This document shows positions 1-10,100 of a stretch of 20,706 nt of DNA, in pieces. The stretch comes from a virus. The notes under the pieces were generated by a model. That model was not told the origin of the DNA. It ran no database searches and saw nothing but the letters and a program-made list of their open reading frames with translations. The position numbers and the translations under genes were made by a program. The stretch spans positions 1-20,706 of IMG/VR virus record IMGVR_UViG_3300021424_000286; one strand, 5' to 3'. Position 1 is the first letter of the stretch; every line of letters starts with the position of its first letter.

Positions 1-7
1 TGATTTA

Positions 8-334
8 CTACTCGGGTTTTGGATATTTTGCCTTAATGCTATTTATTGTTTCTTTCCAAGCATCAATATCATGATAAATCATATCAAGTTGTTCTTCAAT
101 TGGAGGATACTCTGACTTTCTAGATCTTTGATATCTAGCATTAGTATATTCCAACTCTAATTTTTTTACTTCTTGGTTTATTTCAAATTCTGAAGGGCAC
201 TCGCTATCATTTTCAGGTAACCAATTAATTCCTTCATATGAATTATTTTCCACAATCCATTTTGATCCTGGTCTGAGACTTTCTAAAGCCAGGGCAATAT
301 TAATTCTTTTACCATCATCTCTAATAATTGTCAT
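8..334 (-). CDS. Tail-fibre assembly chaperone-like protein (108 aa)
   Basis: A small, soluble, charged protein unlike the beta-rich fibre proteins before it. Seen: a central 'INWLPENDSE' segment, a charged helical stretch (about residues 50-70) with 'YQRSRKSEYPPIEEQLDMIY', and a C-terminal 'AWKETINSIKAKYPKPE'. The order R-x-x-(E)YP-x-I-x-(E/D)QLD-x-(I/L)Y-H-D-I followed by I-x-x-(I/V)K-x-x-(Y/F)PKP is what I know from small phage proteins encoded just after tail fibres and often annotated XkdW-like or tail-fibre assembly. It starts inside the stop codon of the 195-aa gene (ATGA overlap), so the two are translationally coupled, which suits a chaperone for that fibre or for the 3174-aa fibre. 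It ends with TAG. No catalytic motif is visible. A chaperone role is inferred from family resemblance and position; a minor structural role is the alternative. Confidence 0.72.
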   Translation of the reverse strand: MTIIRDDGKRINIALALESLRPGSKWIVENNSYEGINWLPENDSECPSEFEINQEVKKLELEYTNARYQRSRKSEYPPIEEQLDMIYHDIDAWKETINSIKAKYPKPE

Positions 335-918
335 ATTCTAATCTCCCATATTTGAATATAATTTGATCCCCATCCATAGTTGAATTCACCAACTCCAGCA
401 TAAGGAGTAATACCAAGAGTAAATGTAGTTGAATTTTTATTTACAGCTGCGACTGATGTAAATACTCTAATTTCAGAGTGATGATTTAGTGCCTCTCCTT
501 TATAATAAAAATCAAGAGAACTTCTTTGAAATGATGGATTTACAAAAGTCCCATCTCTTTTTAAATACCCAGACATACCGAATCCACCATTAGATCTAGT
601 TTGACACTGTGCAAAAATAACCAATTTACTATCAGAATATTTTGGCGTCATAGAAAGTGATACTGGAGTATCATAATTAGTTGCATCTGCAATATTCACA
701 TAGTTATCATTAGTAGATGGGACTATATAATCAACCATCTGTACGACACTTCCAGAGAACAAATTTGCCCCAGAAGATGTTTGTAAATTATCAGTTCTTA
801 CTGTTCCAGAAGTAAGAATACCACCAAAGTCAACATTTCCAGATGCATTTAGCTGCAAAAATGGAGTTGAAGCTCCAGCAGAGACGTGTTTGATTCTATC
901 AACTCTAAGCTCAGACAT
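331..918 (-). CDS. Fibre-tip-like virion structural protein (195 aa)
   Basis: A short fibre-like protein. The N-terminal ~50 residues ('MSELRVDRIKHVSAGASTPF', then 'NASGNVDFGGILTSGTVRTDNL') follow the pattern of short beta shaft repeats at the N-terminus of marine phage fibre proteins. The remaining ~130 residues form one predicted beta-rich globular domain: 'MTPKYSDSKLVIFAQCQTRS', a 'LKRDGT' turn, a His-containing 'EALNHHSEIRVFTS' segment, and an aromatic Gly-rich C-terminus 'NYGWGSNYIQIWEIRI'. The SDSKL(V/I)(I/L) ... RDGT ... I-x-(I/V)-x-E-I organisation recurs in cyanophage structural proteins of unknown role. It lies 26 nt after the 3174-aa gene, behind a perfect late promoter box, and overlaps the chaperone-like gene by 4 nt. 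It is probably a receptor-contact tip or minor fibre; this is inference. No strong Shine-Dalgarno sequence is visible (AGAAA directly before ATG). Confidence 0.78.
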   Translation of the reverse strand: MSELRVDRIKHVSAGASTPFLQLNASGNVDFGGILTSGTVRTDNLQTSSGANLFSGSVVQMVDYIVPSTNDNYVNIADATNYDTPVSLSMTPKYSDSKLVIFAQCQTRSNGGFGMSGYLKRDGTFVNPSFQRSSLDFYYKGEALNHHSEIRVFTSVAAVNKNSTTFTLGITPYAGVGEFNYGWGSNYIQIWEIRI

Positions 919-941
919 TTTCTAAAATGACTATACAGGGT

Positions 942-949
942 TATTTATA
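942..949 (-). promoter_or_regulatory. T4-type late promoter box TATAAATA before the 195-aa gene
   Basis: The minus strand reads GTATAAATAACC here. The octamer TATAAATA is identical to the T4 late promoter consensus recognised by the gp55-type sigma factor. It overlaps the TAA stop of the 3174-aa gene and lies 23 nt before the ATG at 918, giving a very short leader. The function is inferred from the exact match and position. Confidence 0.7.
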
Positions 950-1106
950 CGATGCTCCAGTATCCGCCACTATTGATGGTAACCGTAGTTCCATTTGCAA
1001 TTGTGATTGGACCTGCGCTCATACAATTATCTCCATTAGCAACAATTACATTTTCTGCTACTGTATTACGATTGCGCTTGAAGATTCCGTAAGTATCAAT
1101 CCACTG
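945..1106 (-). other. C-terminal tip domain of the 3174-aa fibre
   Basis: Residues about 3122-3174 read 'DTYGIFKRNRNTVAENVIV', then 'CMSAGPITIANGTTVTINSG' and end in Y-W-S-I-V. I recognise the pattern N-x-M/A-S-A-G-P-I-T-I-x-x-G-x-x-V-T-(I/V)-x-x-G-x-x-W-x-I-V as a common C-terminal cap of marine phage fibre proteins. It probably terminates a beta-helical trimer. The precise function is unknown. Confidence 0.6.
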
Positions 1107-4100
1107 CTTATCCCCAGTTGCTCTCAGAACAGTTGTCTTCTGACCACTAGCGAGTGCTTCTGCTGCGTTGATATTAATACCACTCTTAGCTCTTACTTCA
1201 AGTGCGTAAGTTGTCTGGAAGTAATCGGTGCCACTATTTCCACCGAGCGTCATGGTGCCAGTATCAGTTAATGTGGCAACACAATTATCATTATCGGATC
1301 TCCAAACAAAATCATCTCCTGTTCTAAAGTATGTTGTGCCATCAGTAGCAAAGAAGAATCTTTGTTGGGCATCAGTCGAAGTGATCCAAACATTAGTTGA
1401 ACCTCCCAGGTACGGAAGCGTCAGTGCAGAGTAACCATCGAGCAGGTCAGCGTTCAGGTTGGTAACAACCGTAGTAGAACTAACCGTGAATGGTGCTGTT
1501 CCTGTAGCAACGCTAGATTCAAAGGTTGGAGATATCATCTTCACGTTAGCTGTAACATTACCATTTATGGCAATTGTTAAAGCATCAGTTCTAGTTGTTG
1601 GGAATAGTTGATTTCCATTACTGCTTGTTTGAGAAATTCTAAATAAACCACTCAACTGACCAATAGACCAGTGGGCAGTATCTATATCATGCAATTTGAT
1701 ACCAATACCATTACCAAAAGTTCTGCTTGCTACAGCATCACCAATACGCATCCATGGGGCGTTTTGATCCAATCCAAGAGCGTTAACATCATTTGCATCT
1801 GTTCCAGCATTAAGAAGTCTCAGAATTGCATCGGTTTGAACTGCTGCAGCATTACCAATAGAAACTTTTGATGTGGTGAACCTTACATTACCATAAACGA
1901 GGTTTGCAGCATTATATCCAAAATCATTTGTGTCATTACCAAAACGAAGATAACCAGAATTTGAATCTTGCTTACCTTTAACTGAGAGGGAGTTTGTTGC
2001 AGCCTTACCTACGGTAATACCATTAGCATCTGCAAGGTTGAGGATCGAAGTGCCTGTATTTGTCAGAGTAATTTGATCACCACTAAAATCATTAGCAGCA
2101 ATATCACCAGCTGATGTTCTCTTAACAATAGAACTATTGGTTGCAGTTTCTGATGGCTCAGCACCCTGCAGATAGCGTGCGTCCAACTGAGAAGCTGAAC
2201 CATCGTTACCAGAGTGCCATACAGTATTACCGTTAATAGTTACATCACCAGCATTAATTCTGAGCGTACCAGCACCATCAGTAGCAGTACCACCAGAGAC
2301 TCTGAATTGAACGTCATAGTTAGATGCCTGACCGCTAGATCTAAAATCAAATGTAGGAACCGAAGTAGTTCCAATTTGACCCAATTCAATACCAGCTCCA
2401 GTTGCGTTATCGTTAACTGCAAAGATCTGTGCAGAACCAGCGACTAATTCATTAGAAGAAGTAACAGTCCATCTTGTGCTTCCAGATGCACCAGGACCAA
2501 TCAGGTAGACATCTTTACCAGATTTTCCAGCAGTGAAGGTGCAGGATCCAGTAATAGTTGAATAAATTCTACCGTCATTTCCAGTACCTTGTACTGCACC
2601 ATTTGAATCAACAATTATTGTTCCAATATTCTGAGTTGCATTAGCATCTTCATATAATGTATAAGTTCCACTATTTGCGATGTTGCCACTTGGTCCAGTG
2701 ACTACATGGAAGTTTGGAATATAGAATTTAAACTTATTGCCCGTTCCAGCAACATAGAAGTTTTCCAGAACATACTTGTCTCTACCGAGAACTTCTGGAA
2801 TGAATGGATCTCCAAGGGTTCCGTGACCTCTTCTATCTCCAATATTGTGACCAGACTGATACCACAGACCCTGTTGACCGTCAAGAAGGTCTGCATCTAA
2901 TCCAGAAGAAGCACCATCATTATTAGATGACCAAATTTGATACCAAGAAGAATATGTTGTGGAAGTTCCACCACTATCACCACGGATCCAAAGATTGTTA
3001 TTATCTGTGAATCCAAGTTGAGTTACTGCTCTTGTGCTGGATGCAGATTTTCTTCTATATGTAAGGATACCTGCTTGGGTTCCACCATCACTCAGAGAAA
3101 CTGTACTGTTGTTTCTCAAATGTAGTTCGATACCAAGAGATGAAGCACTTGGAGCTGGGTTTGAAGTTACTGGAACTTCGTCATGCTTCAACAGAGCAGT
3201 GCTAGCTGATTCTCCGTTAATGCTGATGTTGTAAGTTCCCTGTGCAATACGAGCAGGATCAATACTTCCTTGAGTAAACAAACTTGCATCAACAAGATTT
3301 GCAACACTTAAAGTACCAAAAGCACCCTGAATAAATTCGGCAATCAGACCAGATCCAGTTCCTTGATCGAGACGAACTTCTCCACTATTGGTTACAATAA
3401 AACCAGCTTCTGTTTGGTTGGCAAGAGATTGATCACTCTTTCTCTTGCGGAATTTAGAAATACCATAGTTACCATACAGAGATGTACTTGTGGTATTTGC
3501 ATTTGCTTTTCTAACATCAATACTGATGTTGCCGTAACCACGATTGACTGTTCCCTTAACAGCAGTAAGAGTTGCTGCAGCAGATGGGGATCCGAGCTCA
3601 GTTGGAATAGTAACTGTAAAGTTACCGTTATAACCAGTTCCAGGGTCAGTTACTTGTGCTGCGGTAATGACACCATTAGTAACCGTGAAACTTGCTCTAG
3701 CTACATCATCGGAACTTACTGATACGTTACCACCAGCAAGAGAAAGATTCTGATAAACTTGAGTACCACTTTGAGGAGTATATCCAGTACCGCCACTTAC
3801 AATAGTGATGCTCTCGATGTATGTACTATCAGTAATTGAAGCACTAATTACGATTGCATCAGCAGTTTCTGGTTTGATTGATTGTAATGCATATTCGTAA
3901 GAAGAATCTCCACGGAGGAAAGTAAATGCGTTAGCAACTCCTCTAGATGCAAGACGTTGTGGATCAATTGTACCAGATACAATATTTGTGGCGTCAATAT
4001 TTGTAGAAGTAAGTTGAGTCCAGTTGGCAGCATCTGCCGCTGAAGTATTAACTACTCTAAGAATGTCTACGATTCTTTCTCTTTCTACGTTACCACTAGT

Positions 4101-7100
4101 ACTCGAAGGTGCGTTTGTGGTTACTGTATACTCGTTGGCATTATTGACAGCAACTACATAGAATCCATCTGGAGCAGTACCTGATGTAAAATTGAGATAG
4201 ACAAGATTACCATTTGCCAATCCATGACCAGACTCAGTTACAACAATAGTTGTGCTAGCTGTTTGTGAGTATGTACCAGTTCCAAGATTGGTTCCAGATC
4301 CATCAAGTACAAAGTCACCAGTATCAAACTTGATATTGTTTGCAATATCTAAGTATACTCTACCTTCAACAGCGGCAGAGATAGACGCATTAAATTGCGC
4401 TCCTCCTGGTGAGGTTGGAACAGTAATAACTGGGTTATTGTAATAACCTTTACCAATATTCGTGATGGTTACAGATATAACGCTTCCATTTAATACATTA
4501 GCAGTTGCAGCTGCTTGAATACCATTTACAGTATCATTTGGTGCGCTGATAGTCAGTGCAAAGTTGTTGGCATAAAATGCGCCAGCAACATCGATATCGT
4601 ACTCGTAAACAGCACCATCATTATACTCAGTGATAACTCCAGTAGCTCCTGTCGAACTACCATTTACGATTGCTGCATTCGTAAACGTATATGTATTATT
4701 TGGGGTGAATGTGATGTACTGAGAATCTAAATCATTTTCTAAGATGTAGGAAACTGCAATACCTTGAGTTGTGAATACCTGAGTTCCAGTTCCTTGTGAA
4801 GTCAAATTAATTGCAGTTCCAGTGCCAGCATCTGTTTCATTTGCAGCAAGTTTTATTGTACTTGCATTAACGACTATGGCATAGTAAGTGGATCCATTTG
4901 TAATACCACCGATAGAAGCTGTACCCTGAGTATAGATTAATCCATCGCCAGTTGTAAGTCCATGAGCGGCAATTGTAATTTCTTCAGTTGAAGTATTTAC
5001 ATCAGCTGGAGCAACGTTAAATACCTGTGTGGTTGTCTCAATCGCAATATCTCCAGCAACAACGTCTTCAAGAGCAAGACGTTCTTGAGTTGAGTTAACT
5101 GATGTGATATTGAATGGGCGCAGTGCTGGGATCTGATCAATATTGATCTTACCAGTTGCAGTTAACTGAACAAGTGCAGAAGGAACTGCGTTTGTTGAAT
5201 ATGGTTGATTGAGATATGGTCCAAGGTTGTTGGAGATATAATCCCTAACTGCAGCCTGAGTAGGTAGCAGAGCATCTGATGCAAATGCACCACCAAGATT
5301 ATCATCTGCAGAGAATCCATTAATGGTAATATCCCCACCAGTAATCTTAATTGATGTCAGTTCTGAAATTGCAACAGTACCAACAAAGCTGATAGCACCA
5401 GTTCTATTGAAGATAGTAACAAAATTACCTACCTTAAAGTCACCAAATTCGTTAGTACCCGATGTATATACCTGACCATACTCTTCTTCTCTTGCCTCAA
5501 ATGCAGATCCTCTACCAAATCCACCGTTCTGTGGTAGAGCAGCATAACTGTTTCCAGATCCAGCAAATTCCCAAGTATGAGAAGATGAGTTAACTACCGA
5601 TGGTCTATGTAATTTAATCGTCGCATTTACCAGTGGTGTGCTGGTTCCGCCAGCAATATTTCCGAGTGAATATGCATACCTGGTTCCAGTTGAGGTATTT
5701 GTAACATCAAGACCCTGATTGCTTACAATTGTAGCAGTGATCTGAGATCCTGGAGTTCCAGAAACATCTTTCGTTTGTAAGATAATAAATTCAAGAGCTG
5801 GATTAGTATTTTCATATCCATCAATTTTAATAATATAATCTTCAACTGGGATATTCGTTAACGCTGGTCCACTGATTCTAATCTCTTGCCTTCCAGTTTG
5901 TGCACCATTTCCATCTACCTGGTTGGTGATGGAAAGAATTTGAGCAATATCAAATGAGTATGGTTCTGAGCGATAACCAGTGGCACGCAGAGCATATGTA
6001 CCAAAGTTAGACGCAGAGTTTGTTACAGATGCATAACCACCAGACTGGCAAACGATACCGTCCTGACAGAAGATGGCAAACACAGAAACAAGTTGTGTAT
6101 AACCATCATTTAGAATGTTGTATGCAGTACCACCGAAAGAGATAATGGTAAATGCCGACGCAACCATCGACTTACCTTGTGGATCATAGAGAGCTACAGT
6201 ATTGCCTTGACCATCTATTTTCAATCCTGGACGAGGAACGTTTGGAGTTGATACCTTAGCTCCGTCGATCTCACAACCAGATCCACCTTCAAATGAAATC
6301 AGAGAAGAGTTTTGAATATATGGAGATGCTTCAATAATTGGAAGATCTAAGAAAGTATTGACAAGAGCGAAGTTATATGCACTAGATCCAAGTTCAGTAA
6401 GAATTGGATCTGGATATGTAATGTTAGTAATAGCAGAATTGTTTAAGATTGCACTGTCTAAAGCAGTCCAAAGAGTTGTAAGTGCAGAAGTTACGTTAGC
6501 ACACTCTGGAGCATTAGAATCTACCGTTACTGCACTATTTGCAACTGGTACAATCTGGGAGAATCTTCCATCATCAAGATGTGAATTGATTGACTTCTTA
6601 GCAAGAAGTTTTGCATATGCATAAACTTGTCTTGAGAAAGCAACCTCATTAGCAATAAAGTTTTGAACTCCAGCACCAACGTACTTATTAGCCGCTTCTG
6701 CAGTTGCTGAGTTACCAGTATAGCGAAGGTCATACTGCCATGCTCTCAAAACTTTGACGATATCATCGATACACTGCTGATCTCCATCTGCATAGGTTCT
6801 TGTTATGCCAGTGAGATTTCCTGGTGATCCAGTGCTACCAATTGCTTGAGTGACAATAGCGGTCAGAGTAGTGATTGTTGATGCTACATCCTGACAAGAT
6901 GGATTTTGAATATCAAGTGTAATGCTTGTATCTTTAACCTGAGTGTATGCACCGAGGTTATAAGTTGTAAATGCAGAACTGAAGGTCTCATTACGCATCG
7001 CTGCAATAGCAAGATCTCTAGCATAGTTGAAGACAATTACTGACTGGTTCTCTTCTCCAACTACATGAGCTCCATCAATATAGTATTTGGCAGCATCATA

Positions 7101-10100
7101 AACTTGATCATTACCACCAAAAGTTAAGTTATATGAGAGTGCTTTTAAGAAGTCAACTGTATCATCTTTGCAAGATTGCTTACCAGTTGGAATTGTAAAT
7201 GATTGCTCAGCAACCATTCTTTCAACTGCCATTTCTGCAATCATTACAGCGTTAGCAAGAATCAGAGATGAAGAATCTGCATAACGATCTGCTCTTGGTT
7301 TGCTGCCAGGAGTTACATGTGGAAGTGGAGTGGTGAACGTTACAGTTCCACTTTCTCCGCTATTTGCTAGGCTTGCAAGATTAATTGTAAGAGTTCTATA
7401 GTCTGGGGTATCTGCTACCTGATAATTACCGTCTGCGAGAGCTCCACTCCAATTAAAACTATATGTTTGCAGAGCGTATCCTGCATGACCCAGGGGGGTG
7501 GTTAAAGTGAGAGTTTGACCACTGATGCTATATGATCCAGATCTTGTATTTGCAGAGATGCTTGAGTAAGAAGTTCCATCAATAGAAATCTGAGTTCCTC
7601 TTGTGCTTGAGGAAGTATGATGGGACTTAATTGCTGCATATGCCTCTTCTGCGATAAACTCTTGGTTTACCTTAATAGCCTCTGCACCATCTCTATAACG
7701 ATCAGTTTGATTTACTGCAGTAAATCCATATGGAGAGTTTCTAAGAGATGCAAGAACATAGTTGTTTGCCGCTACAACTTGCTGATCACCAGCAACATCA
7801 ATAGCAGTTCCAAAACGAGAATATGAACCCCTTACAACAAAAGCAATTGAGAAACCATCTGGTCTTTCAATTCTATGAGTAATATACTTTCTTCCGTTCA
7901 GATCTTCGATGTTATCTTGAACACTAAATGTTCCAGTTCTAGTTGCCGAGTCTGGTGCATTCAGTGTAAATCTGACTGTTTGTGTTCCAGAGCTATAAGA
8001 ACCTCTAGCGATACCCAGGACAGTTCCTGCAGGAAGAGTTGGGAAAGTAGTGCCAGATGTGAATGTATCACAGTGATAAACTTTAGTTGTTGCTCCACCA
8101 GTAGTGAATGTAAATTTGAGACCAGCTTCTCCCAGAGTAGTTAAGTTGCCCCAGAATGCATTAACTAATGTTGTATCGACTCCAGTAATTGTACACTGGA
8201 TTGTTGTTCCATTTTGAGTATATGAATATGCTGCTGATGCACCAAAGTTAATTGTTGAACTTTGGAATCCATAGAGATAAACTTCCTGACCAACTTCATA
8301 ATCATGATAAGTTGTTGATCCAAGATTAACAATTGGACCAGAATATGTCTGCTGAGTTGTCAGAGAAGTATTGATATTGGCAATAGCAAGAACTCTGGTA
8401 TTCAGATCAAATCTTTGGAATCCCTTTCCAGCAGATGTAATATCTACAGTGATTGGATCATCTTGACCAGATGCATTTTTTCTAGTTGCGTTTGCCTGAC
8501 TTGTTGCAATTCTAACCCAATTAGAATTTTCTACATAAACAGCATATGTTGTACCGTCAGAAAAACCACCAATAGCGCCCATCTTACTGGCACGATAGAT
8601 GACCTGATCTCCAGTTTCAAATTGGTGATTGAGAATATAGATATTGTTTGACTCTGGCATTACCTTGCCAAAGGTCAGATAGTGAATTGTATTTGATCCT
8701 ACAGCAGTAATATCAACTAAACCCTGCTTTGTAGTTGAAGATGCGTCAAAGTTTGCATTTGCAAAGCTATCGTAAAGTTCGAAAGTATTTGCAGTTAAGA
8801 CACGAACATAATATACAGAGTTGTGGACTAATCCTGGAACGCTAGTATTACCATCATTATCATAATGTACAGCAGCACCAGTGAATAATCCGTGACCATT
8901 AACGGTCAATACATCAGTTGTAGCATTTACATTTGATGCATTTAAGAGGAGAGTTTCTCTCTCAGAATCAAATGTGTGCTGATAAATTTGGTTAGAAATA
9001 GTTTCAAGCTCTGGTCTCAGAGACTCTACGTCAACAAGAGCAGCATTAGGAGAAGTTGGTGGGTTATTTGGATCATTTACAACTTGACCTAAAGTTGGAG
9101 CATAGTAAATTGTATCTACACTAGAAAATACATCATTATTTCCAGATGTAACTAAAACGGTTACGCTACCAGTTGAATACGGAGAAGCTACTGGTCCAGT
9201 AAATGTTACTGCCTTAACTATAGCAGTGAGAGATCCTCCCTCATTTGTAAGTGCAAAACCAGGGAGAAGACTTGTGTTATTGCCAGTATTATCTCTAAAC
9301 GTTAACAGTTGAATGTTTTCTCCCTGGAACTTCTGTCCAGGAACTGCTGGAATTTGCTTTACTTCTGGCTCGTAGTAGAGTCGCTGCTTATCGTCAAATA
9401 CGAAAGCATATTTCCAAGTATAAAGCGTTGCACTATTGGGATCGTTTGGATTCTGTAGTGCGTCTCTAAACGTAACTCCATTAATATAAGTTTCGTTAGA
9501 TGCCTTAACCATGTGACGATCACGGTTAGATGGTCTAACGACTACACGACGTAGGTTATCACCAATAAGAGAACAGTTTCTTGGCAGTGAGATTGGGTTA
9601 TCTTCTAAGTATTCTCCACCAGAAACGATAATCGAAACATATTCATCACTTGGATCTGGAGTTGCCTTCTGCAATCCATAAGCAACTTGAGCTGCCTTCT
9701 TAATGGTTCTAAGAGGTCTAGCTGCCGATCTACCATCATTATCATCATCACCAATAGTCGATGAAACGTAAACACGTCCACCAGTATCGTTAGTAGCAAC
9801 TCGATACACGAAGTCTGTAGTAGCAATACGTCTCGATTGGTCACTCAGAGGAGGAGTATCTGCAGTTGGATGGAAAGTTTGCAGGTATGTTGGACTCGTT
9901 ATATCAGTGTCCTGGAAGTTAAGTAAATTGGGAGCACGAAGATTCAGTGCTGGGTTAACGATTGTACCAATATCCAGATTGATAATCGTTGCAGTATCTG
10001 AAATGATCGAACGAGTCGTTCTGATTTGACCTTCAACGTCCAGTTCGAATTGTGGATTTGTATTATTAATACCAATACGAACATCACCAAGATTATCCTT

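Noticed and set aside
927-1271. Open frame on the plus strand, and many similar plus-strand frames of 60-119 codons through the window
   Set aside because: They lie entirely or almost entirely opposite the giant minus-strand genes, have Ser/Cys/Ile-rich sequences typical of the reverse complement of Gly/Thr/Asn-rich fibres, and show no recognisable domain.
7494-7499. Run of six G (six C on the coding strand), a possible phase-variable tract
   Set aside because: The frame is open on both sides, the run is short, and no alternative product is apparent. It is unlikely to be a switch.
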